DNA from: Anaerolentibacter hominis
GTDB taxonomy: Bacteria > Bacillota > Clostridia > Lachnospirales > Lachnospiraceae
DNA length: 64,000 bases
Reading direction: 5' to 3'
NCBI RefSeq assembly: GCF_032380675.1
Contig: NZ_JAWDIX010000004.1
Location: 124,001-188,000 of the forward strand
Below are positions 52,655 through 60,907 of the stretch, piece after piece. The notes below the pieces were generated by a model. That model was not told the origin of the DNA, ran no database searches, and saw only the letters and a list, made by a program, of their open reading frames with translations. The position numbers and the translations under genes are program-made. Position 1 is the stretch's first letter. Each line of letters starts with the position of its first letter.

Positions 52655-53542
52655 ATGGGGAATCCGGAAAAAATCTCGGAAGAATCTCTGCGTATTATCA
52701 GAAGGATGCAGCAAAATGAGGTGACAGAAGCCGCTACATACCGGGCGATTGCGTCCAGAGTCAAAGACGGGGAAAACAAGGCAGTCCTGCTGCGGCTTGC
52801 ACAGGAGGAAGAGCGGCATGCGAAAATATGGGAGAAGTACACCGGGGAAGTAAAAAAACCGCAGAGAGGAAAAGTGCTCAGGAGAAAAATTATGGCAGCT
52901 TTACTGGGGTTTACCTTTGTGATAAAGCTGATGGAAAATGGCGAGGAAGGGGCACAGGACGTCTACGGCAGACTGGAACAGGAGATACCGGAAAGCACAG
53001 CTATCCGGGAGCAGGAAAATGCGCATGAAGATGCGCTGATGAGCATGCTGGATGAAGAGAGGCTCCAATATGTGGGTTCCATGGTACTGGGAATGAATGA
53101 CGCGCTGGTAGAACTAACCGGAACACTTGCCGGGCTGTCCCTGGCTCTGCAGAATACCCGTATAATTGCGCTTTCCGGCCTGATTACCGGAATATCTGCA
53201 ACGCTTTCTATGGCGTCATCTGAGTTTCTATCCGCCAAAAGCGATGGGGAGGAAAATGCATTTAAATCCTGCATCTATACAGGAATAGCCTATCTGGTTA
53301 CTGTAACTCTGCTGGTTCTGCCCTATCTGATCTTTTCACCGGAGCAGTGGATGTTTGCGCTGGGAACAATGCTTGTCACGGTTGTGGTTATTATAGCGGC
53401 TTTTAACTATTATATTGCGGTGGCAAAGGGTCTGCCGTTTAAACGCAGGTTTGCAGAGATGGCCTGCATCAGCCTGGGCGTGGCGGCGCTGTCCTTTGTG
53501 GTAGGCCTGCTGGTGAAGAAGTTCTTGGGAGTGGACATATAG
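52655..53542 (+). CDS. VIT1/CCC1-type transporter with N-terminal ferritin-like domain
   Basis: A 295-residue protein. Residues 1-110 are a rubrerythrin/ferritin-like helical domain (NEVTEAATYRAIASRV, RLAQEEERHAKIWEKY) with Glu-x-x-His type metal ligands. Residues 145-295 are a VIT1/CCC1 membrane domain (GMNDALVELTGTLAGLSLAL, MASSEFLSAKSDGEENAF, then three helices). VIT proteins move Fe2+ or Mn2+, here presumably out of the cytosol. ATG 52655 behind GGGGG is used; the upstream open frame overlaps the prfB terminator. It ends before a second strong terminator. Confidence 0.9.
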   Translation: MGNPEKISEESLRIIRRMQQNEVTEAATYRAIASRVKDGENKAVLLRLAQEEERHAKIWEKYTGEVKKPQRGKVLRRKIMAALLGFTFVIKLMENGEEGAQDVYGRLEQEIPESTAIREQENAHEDALMSMLDEERLQYVGSMVLGMNDALVELTGTLAGLSLALQNTRIIALSGLITGISATLSMASSEFLSAKSDGEENAFKSCIYTGIAYLVTVTLLVLPYLIFSPEQWMFALGTMLVTVVVIIAAFNYYIAVAKGLPFKRRFAEMACISLGVAALSFVVGLLVKKFLGVDI

Positions 53543-53658
53543 AATGAAGAGGGAATAATGAAGAAGGAAGAAGGAATCGTGAAAGCTGCAGCTCAGTGAA
53601 GGTGTCCCTGCGGAACAGTGAAAGAGCTGCGAGTGAAAATGTTCCTTCGTTACGTGGT

Positions 53659-53702
53659 GAAGTATGGCAGTGTTTTTTCTGCCATACTTCGCTGTTTTTT
53701 CT
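53659..53702 (+). terminator. Terminator after the VIT-type gene
   Basis: GAAGTATGGCAG and CTGCCATACTTC form a perfect 12-bp stem, followed by GCTG and T6. Confidence 0.87.
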
Positions 53703-53787
53703 TGCATTCTGAGTTTTTGTGTGGTAATATCTTTCAAGGAAAAACAAATGTATTTCCGGAACATACAAAAATGAATAGCGCTGCTTG

Positions 53788-54003
53788 AGGATGGCCGGCT
53801 TACCGGCCCTTTTATCTTGGAAGTAGATAAGACTCCCACCTCCATAGGTGGTGAGTAAATAACAGTAAATAACAAATTCGTCTTATGGGAGCCCAGTCTC
53901 CTTCCAAGATAAAGCCTCCGGCGGAATGCAGAGCCGCACAGATGTATGATGTCATGCAAAGCATGACGTGCGGCTCGCAGCAAGTACGCCGAGGCGTACT
54001 TGA
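53788..54003. repeat. Structured intergenic element, copy B, with an extra hairpin
   Basis: Same parts as copy A (36020-36175): a first hairpin GGCCGG-CTTA-CCGGCC with CTTTT; ATCTTGGAAG...AGACT pairing with AGTCTC-CTTCCAAGAT; the inner CCACCT-CCAT-AGGTGG; GCCTCCGGCGGA; and an identical CAAGTACGCC-GA-GGCGTACTTG end. It carries an extra 49-base hairpin (AGCCGCAC...GTCATGC-AAA-GCATGAC-GTGCGGCT, about 53932-53980) flanked by GCAG direct repeats. It ends about 50 bases before the ACT-domain gene. The gene-free stretch 53543-54052 holds only this and the terminator. Confidence 0.88.
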
Positions 54004-54052
54004 AATCAGATAGATTGTTGGAGTGCGTTTGACAAATAGTGGAGTATGAAAT

Positions 54053-54496
54053 ATGAGCAAAGAAGAGAAGTATTATCTCGTTAAGAAAAAGGCAGTTCCA
54101 GAAGTTCTTCTGAAAGTGGTGGAGGCCAAGCGGCTGCTGGATGCGGAGAAGGTTTTGACCGTTCAGGAGGCGACCGATTTGGTTGGCATCAGCAGAAGTT
54201 CTTTCTATAAATATAAAAATGATATCTTTCCATTTCATGATGATTCAAGAGGCAAGACAATTACGATTATGCTGCAGCTGGATGATGAGCCGGGCCTGCT
54301 CTCCCGGATACTGCATCAGGTGGCGGAGCACAGTGCAAATATTCTGACGATACATCAGAGTATACCGGTTGGAGGGATTGCTTCTCTCACCGTTAGTTTG
54401 CAGACGGATTCTACCAGAGCTCAGGTGACTGACATGATCGAGGATATCGAGGCGCTGGAAGGAATTCATTCATTAAAGATACTGGCAAGAGAATAG
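54053..54496 (+). CDS. ACT domain-containing protein (UPF0735, PheB-like)
   Basis: A 147-residue protein. Residues 30-65 form a helix-turn-helix-like segment (LTVQEATDLVGISRSSFYKY) and residues 70-145 an ACT domain (TITIMLQLDDEPGLLSRILH, HSANILTIHQSIPVGGIASL). The family (UPF0735, B. subtilis PheB) lies beside aspartate- or phenylalanine-pathway genes in many Firmicutes and probably senses an amino acid. Here it precedes hom and lysC, which supports a regulatory link to threonine synthesis; this is inference. Confidence 0.92.
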   Translation: MSKEEKYYLVKKKAVPEVLLKVVEAKRLLDAEKVLTVQEATDLVGISRSSFYKYKNDIFPFHDDSRGKTITIMLQLDDEPGLLSRILHQVAEHSANILTIHQSIPVGGIASLTVSLQTDSTRAQVTDMIEDIEALEGIHSLKILARE

Positions 54497-54612
54497 AGTG
54501 CTAATGGGCTGTGAAAAGGAAGGCCGAGATGAAACGATACCTGAATTTTCCAGACTTTAGAATAGACTTAGACATTTCATCTGCTGTGCAGATGTGACGA
54601 ATATGGGGGGTA

Positions 54613-54754
54613 GTATGAAAAATAAGTTTGATTAATTTATTTTTCATACGGCTATTTGTGCCGGAGCATCACAAATAGCTTTTATGGCAGAAGAGAAATC
54701 GCCTTCGCGAATTTCTCTTCGCCCCGTCGCAATGCTCCGGAATGGAGGAATAAA
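54613..54754 (+). promoter_or_regulatory. Structured leader of hom with loop-to-RBS complementarity
   Basis: A 13-bp perfect hairpin (GTATGAAAAATAA/TTATTTTTCATAC, 54613-54649) is followed by GCTATTTGTG/CACAAATAGC (54651-54679). The nine-base loop of the second, CCGGAGCAT, is the exact reverse complement of ATGCTCCGG at 54732-54740, next to the ribosome site GGAGG. Between them lies GAAGAGAAAT-CGC-CTTC-GCG-AATTTCTCTTC. CTCC of the distal strand could instead pair with GGAG of the ribosome site. No T-box or lysine riboswitch sequence is visible. Confidence 0.6.
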
Positions 54755-55972
54755 ATGATTAATGTTGCAATATTAGGTTACGGCACAATCGGTTCCGGTG
54801 TTATGGAAGTTTTGAAACTCAATCACGACAGCATCGCCAGACGGGTTGGACAGCCGGTTGAGGTAAAGAAGGTATTAGATTTGAGGGAATTTCCGGGAGA
54901 CCCGGTTATGGATATTCTGGTGCATGATGCCGACGAAGTTTTGCAGGACCCGGATGTCCAGATTATTGTTGAGACGATGGGCGGGGTAAATCCGGCGTAT
55001 CAGTTTGTCCGGAAGGCCCTGGAAAATGGAAAGAGCGTATGTACTTCCAATAAAGAGCTGGTCGCGAAGCATGGAGCAGAGCTGCTTGGCCTGGCAAGAG
55101 AAAAGAAACTGAATTTCTTCTTTGAGGCCAGTGTAGGAGGCGGTATCCCCATTATCCGGCCGTTAAATCAGTCTCTGACCGCAGATGAGATTGAAGAAAT
55201 TACAGGTATATTAAATGGAACGACAAACTACATCCTGACTAAAATGACCAGGGAGGGCCTGAGCTTTGAGACAGTATTAAAGGAGGCTCAGGATCTGGGC
55301 TATGCGGAGCGTCATCCGGAAGCGGATGTGGAAGGATACGATGCCTGCAGAAAGATTGCGATATTAACATCCCTTGCCTATGGAATGCAGGTGGATTATG
55401 AAGATATATATACAGAAGGTATTACTAAGATAACAGACGAAGATATTGAGTACGCCAAAGCTCTGGACGCTTCGATTAAGCTGCTGGCCTCCAGCAAGAA
55501 GGTAGGGGACCAGGTATATGCCATGGTTGCGCCGATGATGATCCGGGAGGAGCATCCGCTCTCCAGCGTACATGACGTGTTCAATGGTATCTTTGTGCGC
55601 GGCAATGTTCTGGGCGACGCAATGTTTTACGGCAGGGGAGCAGGAAAGCTTCCGACGGCCAGCGCGGTTGTGGCTGATGTGATTGACGCCGCAAAGCATA
55701 TGGGCGTTAATGTGCCGATCATATGGAACTGCAAGAAACTGGAACTTGCGGATATCAGGACCTCCATGCAGAAATTCTTTGTACGCCTTGCCGGCGGCAA
55801 AGCGGAAAACGCGGCCAGAGTACAGGAATTATTTGGAGCTGTCTGTGAGGTTTCAATCGGAAATGAACAGGAATATGCGTTTGTGACGGAGCCGGTCTCC
55901 GAGGCTGACTATGCGAAGAGGGCTGAAAAGCTCGGCAATGTGATCAGCCGGATTAGGGTGGATTTTGAATAG
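54755..55972 (+). CDS. hom: Homoserine dehydrogenase
   Basis: A 405-residue enzyme that reduces aspartate semialdehyde to homoserine. NAD(P)-binding GYGTIGSGVMEVL, then TSNKELVAKHGAELL, the catalytic EASVGGGIPIIRPL and GILNGTTNYILTKM, and AERHPEADVEGYDACRKIAI. A small C-terminal domain (about 330-405, VRLAGGKAENAARVQELFG) resembles a degenerate ACT region. ATG 54755 with GGAGG six bases upstream is the start; the frame is open into the leader without a site. It begins the run hom, ApgM-like, lysC. Confidence 0.96.
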   Translation: MINVAILGYGTIGSGVMEVLKLNHDSIARRVGQPVEVKKVLDLREFPGDPVMDILVHDADEVLQDPDVQIIVETMGGVNPAYQFVRKALENGKSVCTSNKELVAKHGAELLGLAREKKLNFFFEASVGGGIPIIRPLNQSLTADEIEEITGILNGTTNYILTKMTREGLSFETVLKEAQDLGYAERHPEADVEGYDACRKIAILTSLAYGMQVDYEDIYTEGITKITDEDIEYAKALDASIKLLASSKKVGDQVYAMVAPMMIREEHPLSSVHDVFNGIFVRGNVLGDAMFYGRGAGKLPTASAVVADVIDAAKHMGVNVPIIWNCKKLELADIRTSMQKFFVRLAGGKAENAARVQELFGAVCEVSIGNEQEYAFVTEPVSEADYAKRAEKLGNVISRIRVDFE

Positions 55973-55999
55973 CCGGATACAATATGCAGGAAGAAAGGC

Positions 56000-57217
56000 A
56001 TGGAAATGACGATGAAATATATGATTGTTCTGGGAGATGGGATGGCGGATGAGCCTCTTGATGAGCTGAACGGCAATACCCCTCTTTCTTATAGTAAAAC
56101 GCCGGCGATGGATCATCTGGCCAGATTGGGAGAGATCGGGCTGGCAAAGACGATTCCGGAGGGAATGAGCCCTGGAAGTGATACGGCGAACCTGGCGGTG
56201 CTGGGCTATAATCCAAGACAATATTATACAGGCCGCTCTCCGCTGGAAGCACTGAGTATCGGTGTGGATATGAAGGAAACGGATATTGCACTGAGGTGTA
56301 ATATTGTAACTGTCTCTGATGACAGTCTGCCCTACGAACAGAAAACGATTCTGGATCACAGTTCCAGTGAAATTTCCACAGAGGATGCGGCCGTTTTGCT
56401 GGACGCAGTCCGGAAGGAACTGGAAAATGAAATCTACCGTTTTTATGTTGGAACCAGTTACCGGCATCTTCTGATCTGGGATAACGGCCAGGTCGTGCCG
56501 CTGACTCCGCCCCATGATATTCTGACAAGAGTGATCGGGGATTATCTTCCTGAGGACGCTGTCCTGCGGGATATGATGAAGAAAAGCTATGAGATCTTAA
56601 ATAATCACCCTCTTAATGTTGAGAGAGCAAAAAAAGGTCTTAACAAAGCCAATTCCCTTTGGTTCTGGGGAGCCGGTACAAGGCCTGCCCTGGATTCTTT
56701 TGAAGAGAAATATAAGAAGAAAGGCGCGATGATCTCTGCGGTGGACCTGCTGAAGGGGATCGCAGTGGGCGCCGGAATGACAAATATTATTGTGGAAGGT
56801 GCAAACGGCACCCTTCATACGAACTATGAAGGAAAGGCAAAGGCCGCTGTAAAAGCGCTGACCGAGGATGGCTTCGATTTCGTTTACGTACATGTGGAGG
56901 CTCCGGATGAGATGGGGCATCAGGGCAGTGTAACGAACAAGATCCAGGCAATCGAATCTATCGACGATCAGGTAGTCCGGGTGATTGAGCGGGAGATGGC
57001 AGAGAAAAACGTGGAATACCGTATGCTGATTCTGCCGGATCATCCTACGCCGATCCGGTGCCGGACCCATACCAGCGATCCGATTCCCTACCTGCTCTTT
57101 GACAGCAGGCATCAGGCAAAGGAGAAGGATCAGGTCTACAATGAATTTACTGCAGGGGAAAGCGGTAATTTCATTGAAGATGGTTATACATTAATCGATA
57201 AGTTGTTTTCAGAATAA
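56000..57217 (+). CDS. ApgM-like alkaline phosphatase superfamily protein; candidate homoserine kinase analogue
   Basis: A protein of about 402-405 residues resembling cofactor-independent phosphoglycerate mutase of the archaeal ApgM type. YMIVLGDGMADEPLDEL, GMSPGSDTANLAVLGYNP and the C-terminal VHVEAPDEMGHQG and LILPDHPTP carry the metal- and phosphate-binding residues. It lies between hom and lysC, exactly where homoserine kinase (thrB) would be, and no thrB is in the window. Comparative genomics groups have proposed this family as a functional analogue of homoserine kinase. A glycolytic mutase role is the alternative. The start may be 56000, 56006 or 56012. Confidence 0.82.
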   Translation: MEMTMKYMIVLGDGMADEPLDELNGNTPLSYSKTPAMDHLARLGEIGLAKTIPEGMSPGSDTANLAVLGYNPRQYYTGRSPLEALSIGVDMKETDIALRCNIVTVSDDSLPYEQKTILDHSSSEISTEDAAVLLDAVRKELENEIYRFYVGTSYRHLLIWDNGQVVPLTPPHDILTRVIGDYLPEDAVLRDMMKKSYEILNNHPLNVERAKKGLNKANSLWFWGAGTRPALDSFEEKYKKKGAMISAVDLLKGIAVGAGMTNIIVEGANGTLHTNYEGKAKAAVKALTEDGFDFVYVHVEAPDEMGHQGSVTNKIQAIESIDDQVVRVIEREMAEKNVEYRMLILPDHPTPIRCRTHTSDPIPYLLFDSRHQAKEKDQVYNEFTAGESGNFIEDGYTLIDKLFSE

Positions 57218-57237
57218 GAAAGAAGCGGGAGGATGCT

Positions 57238-58452
57238 ATGTTAATCGTTAAGAAGTTCGGCGGCACATCGGTCGCTGATAAAGAGAGAATTTATAATGTG
57301 GCAAAAAGGTGTATTGAAGATTACAAGAAGGGACATCAGGTAGTTGTGGTGCTCTCGGCCATGGGAAAAACCACTGACGTACTGCTGGAACAGGCCAGGG
57401 AAATCAATCCCAATGCCACCAAAAGGGAACTGGATATGCTGATGGTCACCGGAGAACAGGTATCAGTTGCCATGATGGCGCTTGCAATGGATGCTCTGGG
57501 AGTGCCGGCTGTGTCGCTGAATGCGTTTCAGATCGCCATGCACACCACAAGGGTTTACGGCAATGCCAGATTGAAAAGAATTGATACAGAACGAATCCGC
57601 AGCGAGCTGGATAACCGGAAAATAGTGCTGGTTACCGGTTTTCAGGGAATCAACCGGTTTGACGATTATACCACGCTTGGCCGGGGGGGCTCGGATACGA
57701 CGGCAGTTGCGCTTGCAGCAGCGCTTCATGCAGATGCATGTGAGATTTATACCGATGTAGACGGTGTTTATACCGCAGATCCAAGAATTGTGCCGACAGC
57801 CAGGAAGCTGGACGCAATTACTTATGACGAGATGCTGGATCTGGCTACTCTTGGTGCGGGAGTACTGCACAACCGTTCAGTAGAAATGGCTAAAAAATAT
57901 GGCGTACAGCTGATTGTAAGGTCCAGCTTAAATACATCCGAAGGAACCATTGTGAAGGGAGAAATTGAAATGGAAGAAATGCTTGTAAGCGGCGTAGCAG
58001 TCGATAAAAATGTAGCTCGTATCTCAGTAATCGGTCTGGATGATTATCCGGGCATTGCTTTTAAACTGTTCCATCATCTGGCAAGATATAATGTAAATGT
58101 GGATATTATTTTACAGTCTGTGGGCCGTGACGGGAAAAAGGATATCAGCTTTACCGTTTCTGAGGATGACTTAAAAGAAGCGCTGGCTGTGATTGACAGA
58201 CACCGCAAGAGCAGCATCCGCTGTGAGAATGTGTCTGTGGAAGAAGACGTAGCAAAGGTTTCTATCGTGGGCGCAGGTATGATGAACAATCCGGGCGTTG
58301 CTGCGAAGATGTTTGAGGCTCTGTTCGAGCAGAACATCAACATCAAGATGATCTCCACTTCTGAGATCCGCGTAACTGTACTGATTGAGGAAGAGATGGC
58401 AGAGAGAGCCGCGAATGCAATCCATGATAAATTTGGTCTGGGTGATCTGTAA
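57238..58452 (+). CDS. lysC: Aspartate kinase
   Basis: A 404-residue aspartokinase. N-terminal KKFGGTSVADKERI, the kinase core GFQGINRFDDYTTLGRGGSD and DVDGVYTADPRIV, then two ACT domains (about 262-330 RISVIGLDDYPGIAFKLFHH; 340-400 KVSIVGAGMMNNPGVAAKMF). It phosphorylates aspartate at the head of the lysine, methionine and threonine pathways and is usually inhibited by lysine and/or threonine. It follows the ApgM-like gene by 20 bases, with GGGAGG before the start. It ends the hom operon. Confidence 0.96.
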   Translation: MLIVKKFGGTSVADKERIYNVAKRCIEDYKKGHQVVVVLSAMGKTTDVLLEQAREINPNATKRELDMLMVTGEQVSVAMMALAMDALGVPAVSLNAFQIAMHTTRVYGNARLKRIDTERIRSELDNRKIVLVTGFQGINRFDDYTTLGRGGSDTTAVALAAALHADACEIYTDVDGVYTADPRIVPTARKLDAITYDEMLDLATLGAGVLHNRSVEMAKKYGVQLIVRSSLNTSEGTIVKGEIEMEEMLVSGVAVDKNVARISVIGLDDYPGIAFKLFHHLARYNVNVDIILQSVGRDGKKDISFTVSEDDLKEALAVIDRHRKSSIRCENVSVEEDVAKVSIVGAGMMNNPGVAAKMFEALFEQNINIKMISTSEIRVTVLIEEEMAERAANAIHDKFGLGDL

Positions 58453-58512
58453 TCAGACGTTAGGGCTCTTTATTTAGAAGGTATTATGCAGATCCGGTTG
58501 AAACAGAATAAA

Positions 58513-58540
58513 AGCGGGAAGAGATGTAATAGCTTCCCGC
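58513..58540 (+). repeat. Hairpin downstream of lysC
   Basis: GCGGGAAG and CTTCCCGC form an 8-bp perfect stem. No T-run follows; the true terminator comes 11 bases later. Confidence 0.5.
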
Positions 58541-58550
58541 CGGATATAAA

Positions 58551-58580
58551 ATACAGGAGCCGGTAACTCCTGTATTTTTC
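58551..58580 (+). terminator. Terminator of the hom-lysC operon
   Basis: ATACAGGAG and CTCCTGTAT form a perfect 9-bp stem, followed by TTTTTC. Confidence 0.85.
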
Positions 58581-58631
58581 TTTCCTGACCGGAATAGAAA
58601 TTTCCATGAACAGAAAGGCAGGTAGAGACTG

Positions 58632-60770
58632 ATGAATATAGCAAAACAGCTGGCAGAAGAGTTAAATATAGGACTCTGGCAGGTGGAGGCGGTAATCCGT
58701 CTGATTGACGAGGGGAATACGATTCCCTTTATAGCCAGATATCGGAAGGAGCAGCATGGAGCGTTAAATGATGAGGTCCTTCGGAACCTGAGCGAGCGGC
58801 TGACCTATCTTCGGAATCTGGAAGAGAAAAAAGCACAGGTGATCGGCAGCATCGAGGAGCAGGGAGCTCTGACGGAAGAACTGAGAAGTCAAATCCTGGC
58901 TGCAAAAACGCAGGTAGAAGTAGATGATCTGTATCGCCCATATCGTCCGAAGAGGCGGACAAGGGCCACGATTGCCAAGGAAAAAGGGCTTGAAGGACTG
59001 GCAAACCTGCTGCTGCTTCAGATGTTAAATGAGCCGCTTGAAAAGGCTGCGTTAGAGTATCTGTCTGAAGAGAAAGAAGTTACTACGGTCCAGGAAGCCA
59101 TTGCGGGAGCAGCCGACATCGTGGCGGAGGGAATTTCTGATAATGCTTCTTACAGGGATGCGATACGTAAACTGACCTGGAACGAAGGATTGATCGTATC
59201 GAAGGCCAAGGAAGAGGAAACGGATTCTCCCTATGAAATGTACTATGATTTTCAGGAGAAGGTATCGAGTATCGCCGGATACCGGATTCTGGCCATCAAT
59301 CGAGGAGAGAAGGAAAAGATATTAACGGTACGGATTGAGGTGCCTGAGGATAAGATAATCAGCTATCTGTGCCGGCAGATCATAACCAGAGAAAACCCAA
59401 ATACAGAACCGGTGCTGCGGGCAGCGGCGGAGGACAGCTATCACAGGTTAATTCAGCCTGCTATAGAACGTGAGATCAGAAACGAGCTGACAGAGAGGGC
59501 GGAGACCGGTGCGATTCAGGTATTCGGGAAAAATCTGGAGCAGCTGTTTATGCAGCCTCCGATTTCGGGCAGGACCGTGCTGGGCTGGGACCCGGCTTTT
59601 CGGACCGGCTGCAAACTGGCTGTCGTGGACCCTACCGGCAAGGTGCTGGATACAGTTGTGATCTATCCCACAGCTCCTCAGAAAAAGGTGGAGGAAGCGA
59701 AACGGATTGTAAAGAGTATGGTGAAAAAATATGACATCTCTCTCATTTCTGTGGGCAATGGAACTGCATCCAGGGAGTCGGAACAGGTCATCGTGGATCT
59801 TTTGAAGGAACTGGACCGGCCGGTGGAATATCTGATTATAAATGAGGCGGGGGCATCCGTCTATTCTGCCAGCAAGCTGGCGACAGAAGAATTTCCGAAT
59901 TTTGACGTGGGACAAAGAAGTGCGGTTTCCATTGCGAGAAGGGTACAGGACCCTCTTGCCGAACTGGTTAAAATAGATCCCAAATCCATCGGCGTTGGAC
60001 AATACCAGCATGATATGAACCAGAAACGTCTGGGAGAAGTGCTGGGAGGGGTTGTGGAGGAATGTGTAAATAAAGTAGGCGTGGATTTAAATACTGCTTC
60101 CGCCTCGCTTCTGGAATATATATCCGGTATATCTAAAACCGTTGCGAAAAACATCGTGTCTTACAGAGAGGACTCGGGGCGGTTTGGCAACAGACGGGAA
60201 TTGTTAAAAGTTCCGAAGCTTGGACCGAAGGCATATGAGCAGTGTGCCGGTTTCTTAAGAATTACCGGCGGGAAAAATCCGCTGGATGGCACCAGCGTGC
60301 ATCCGGAATCCTATCAGGCGGCGAAGGAGCTTCTTACACGCTGCGGCTATAAGCCCGAAGATATAAAGGGAGGAATTCCGGGACTCGGAAAAAAGATAGC
60401 CAATATTCAGAAGCTGAGTGAGGAACTGGGCGTCGGGGAACTGACGTTAAAGGATATTATAAAAGAACTGGAGAAGCCGGGCAGAGACCCCAGAGAGGAA
60501 ATGCCAAAGCCTATTCTAAGGACTGATGTGCTGGAGATGAAGGATCTGAAAGAGGGTATGATATTAAAGGGAACTGTCCGCAATGTAATTGATTTCGGCG
60601 CGTTTGTAGATATCGGCGTGCATCAGGACGGCCTGGTCCATATTTCCCAGCTGGCAGATAAATTTGTAAAGCATCCTCTGGAAGTAGTGAGCGTGGGGGA
60701 TATCGTGGAAGTGAAGGTACTCCGTGTTGATCTGGATAAAAAACGGATTCAGCTGACCATGAAACTGTAG
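58632..60770 (+). CDS. tex: Tex family RNA-binding transcription accessory protein
   Basis: A 712-residue Tex/YhgF protein. N-terminal helical domain (QLAEELNIGLWQVEAVIRLI, NTIPFIARYRKEQHGALND), a YqgF-like fold (GWDPAFRTGCKLAVVDPTGK and AGASVYSASKLATEEFPNFD), helix-hairpin-helix motifs (GVDLNTASASLLEYISGISK, FGNRRELLKVPKLGPKAYEQ) and a C-terminal S1 domain (about 645-712, GTVRNVIDFGAFVDIGVHQ). Tex binds nucleic acids and influences transcription. All four parts are present in normal order and length. Confidence 0.96.
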   Translation: MNIAKQLAEELNIGLWQVEAVIRLIDEGNTIPFIARYRKEQHGALNDEVLRNLSERLTYLRNLEEKKAQVIGSIEEQGALTEELRSQILAAKTQVEVDDLYRPYRPKRRTRATIAKEKGLEGLANLLLLQMLNEPLEKAALEYLSEEKEVTTVQEAIAGAADIVAEGISDNASYRDAIRKLTWNEGLIVSKAKEEETDSPYEMYYDFQEKVSSIAGYRILAINRGEKEKILTVRIEVPEDKIISYLCRQIITRENPNTEPVLRAAAEDSYHRLIQPAIEREIRNELTERAETGAIQVFGKNLEQLFMQPPISGRTVLGWDPAFRTGCKLAVVDPTGKVLDTVVIYPTAPQKKVEEAKRIVKSMVKKYDISLISVGNGTASRESEQVIVDLLKELDRPVEYLIINEAGASVYSASKLATEEFPNFDVGQRSAVSIARRVQDPLAELVKIDPKSIGVGQYQHDMNQKRLGEVLGGVVEECVNKVGVDLNTASASLLEYISGISKTVAKNIVSYREDSGRFGNRRELLKVPKLGPKAYEQCAGFLRITGGKNPLDGTSVHPESYQAAKELLTRCGYKPEDIKGGIPGLGKKIANIQKLSEELGVGELTLKDIIKELEKPGRDPREEMPKPILRTDVLEMKDLKEGMILKGTVRNVIDFGAFVDIGVHQDGLVHISQLADKFVKHPLEVVSVGDIVEVKVLRVDLDKKRIQLTMKL

Positions 60771-60800
60771 GGTTTCGGCTCTAATTCTCTTTGTTCTATA

Positions 60801-60829
60801 TTGTCTGGTTTTAAAATCGGTGCTATAAT
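60801..60829 (+). promoter_or_regulatory. Promoter upstream of the YcxB-like gene and tsa operon
   Basis: TTGTCT at 60801-60806 and TATAAT at 60824-60829 with a 17-base spacer. Confidence 0.68.
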
Positions 60830-60907
60830 CAAACATACGTGAGAAAAAACAGAACGGATCTGAATCAGCCGGTAAAGCCGGAGAATTGTAAAGAGAGGAA
60901 GCCAAAC

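Noticed and set aside
54497..54754. T-box or amino acid riboswitch for hom
   Set aside because: The T-box antiterminator sequence and the lysine or SAM riboswitch cores are not present; only the palindromic structure described is supported.
55853..56515. 220-codon minus-strand frame over the hom/ApgM-like boundary
   Set aside because: Antisense to two conserved genes without a start site.
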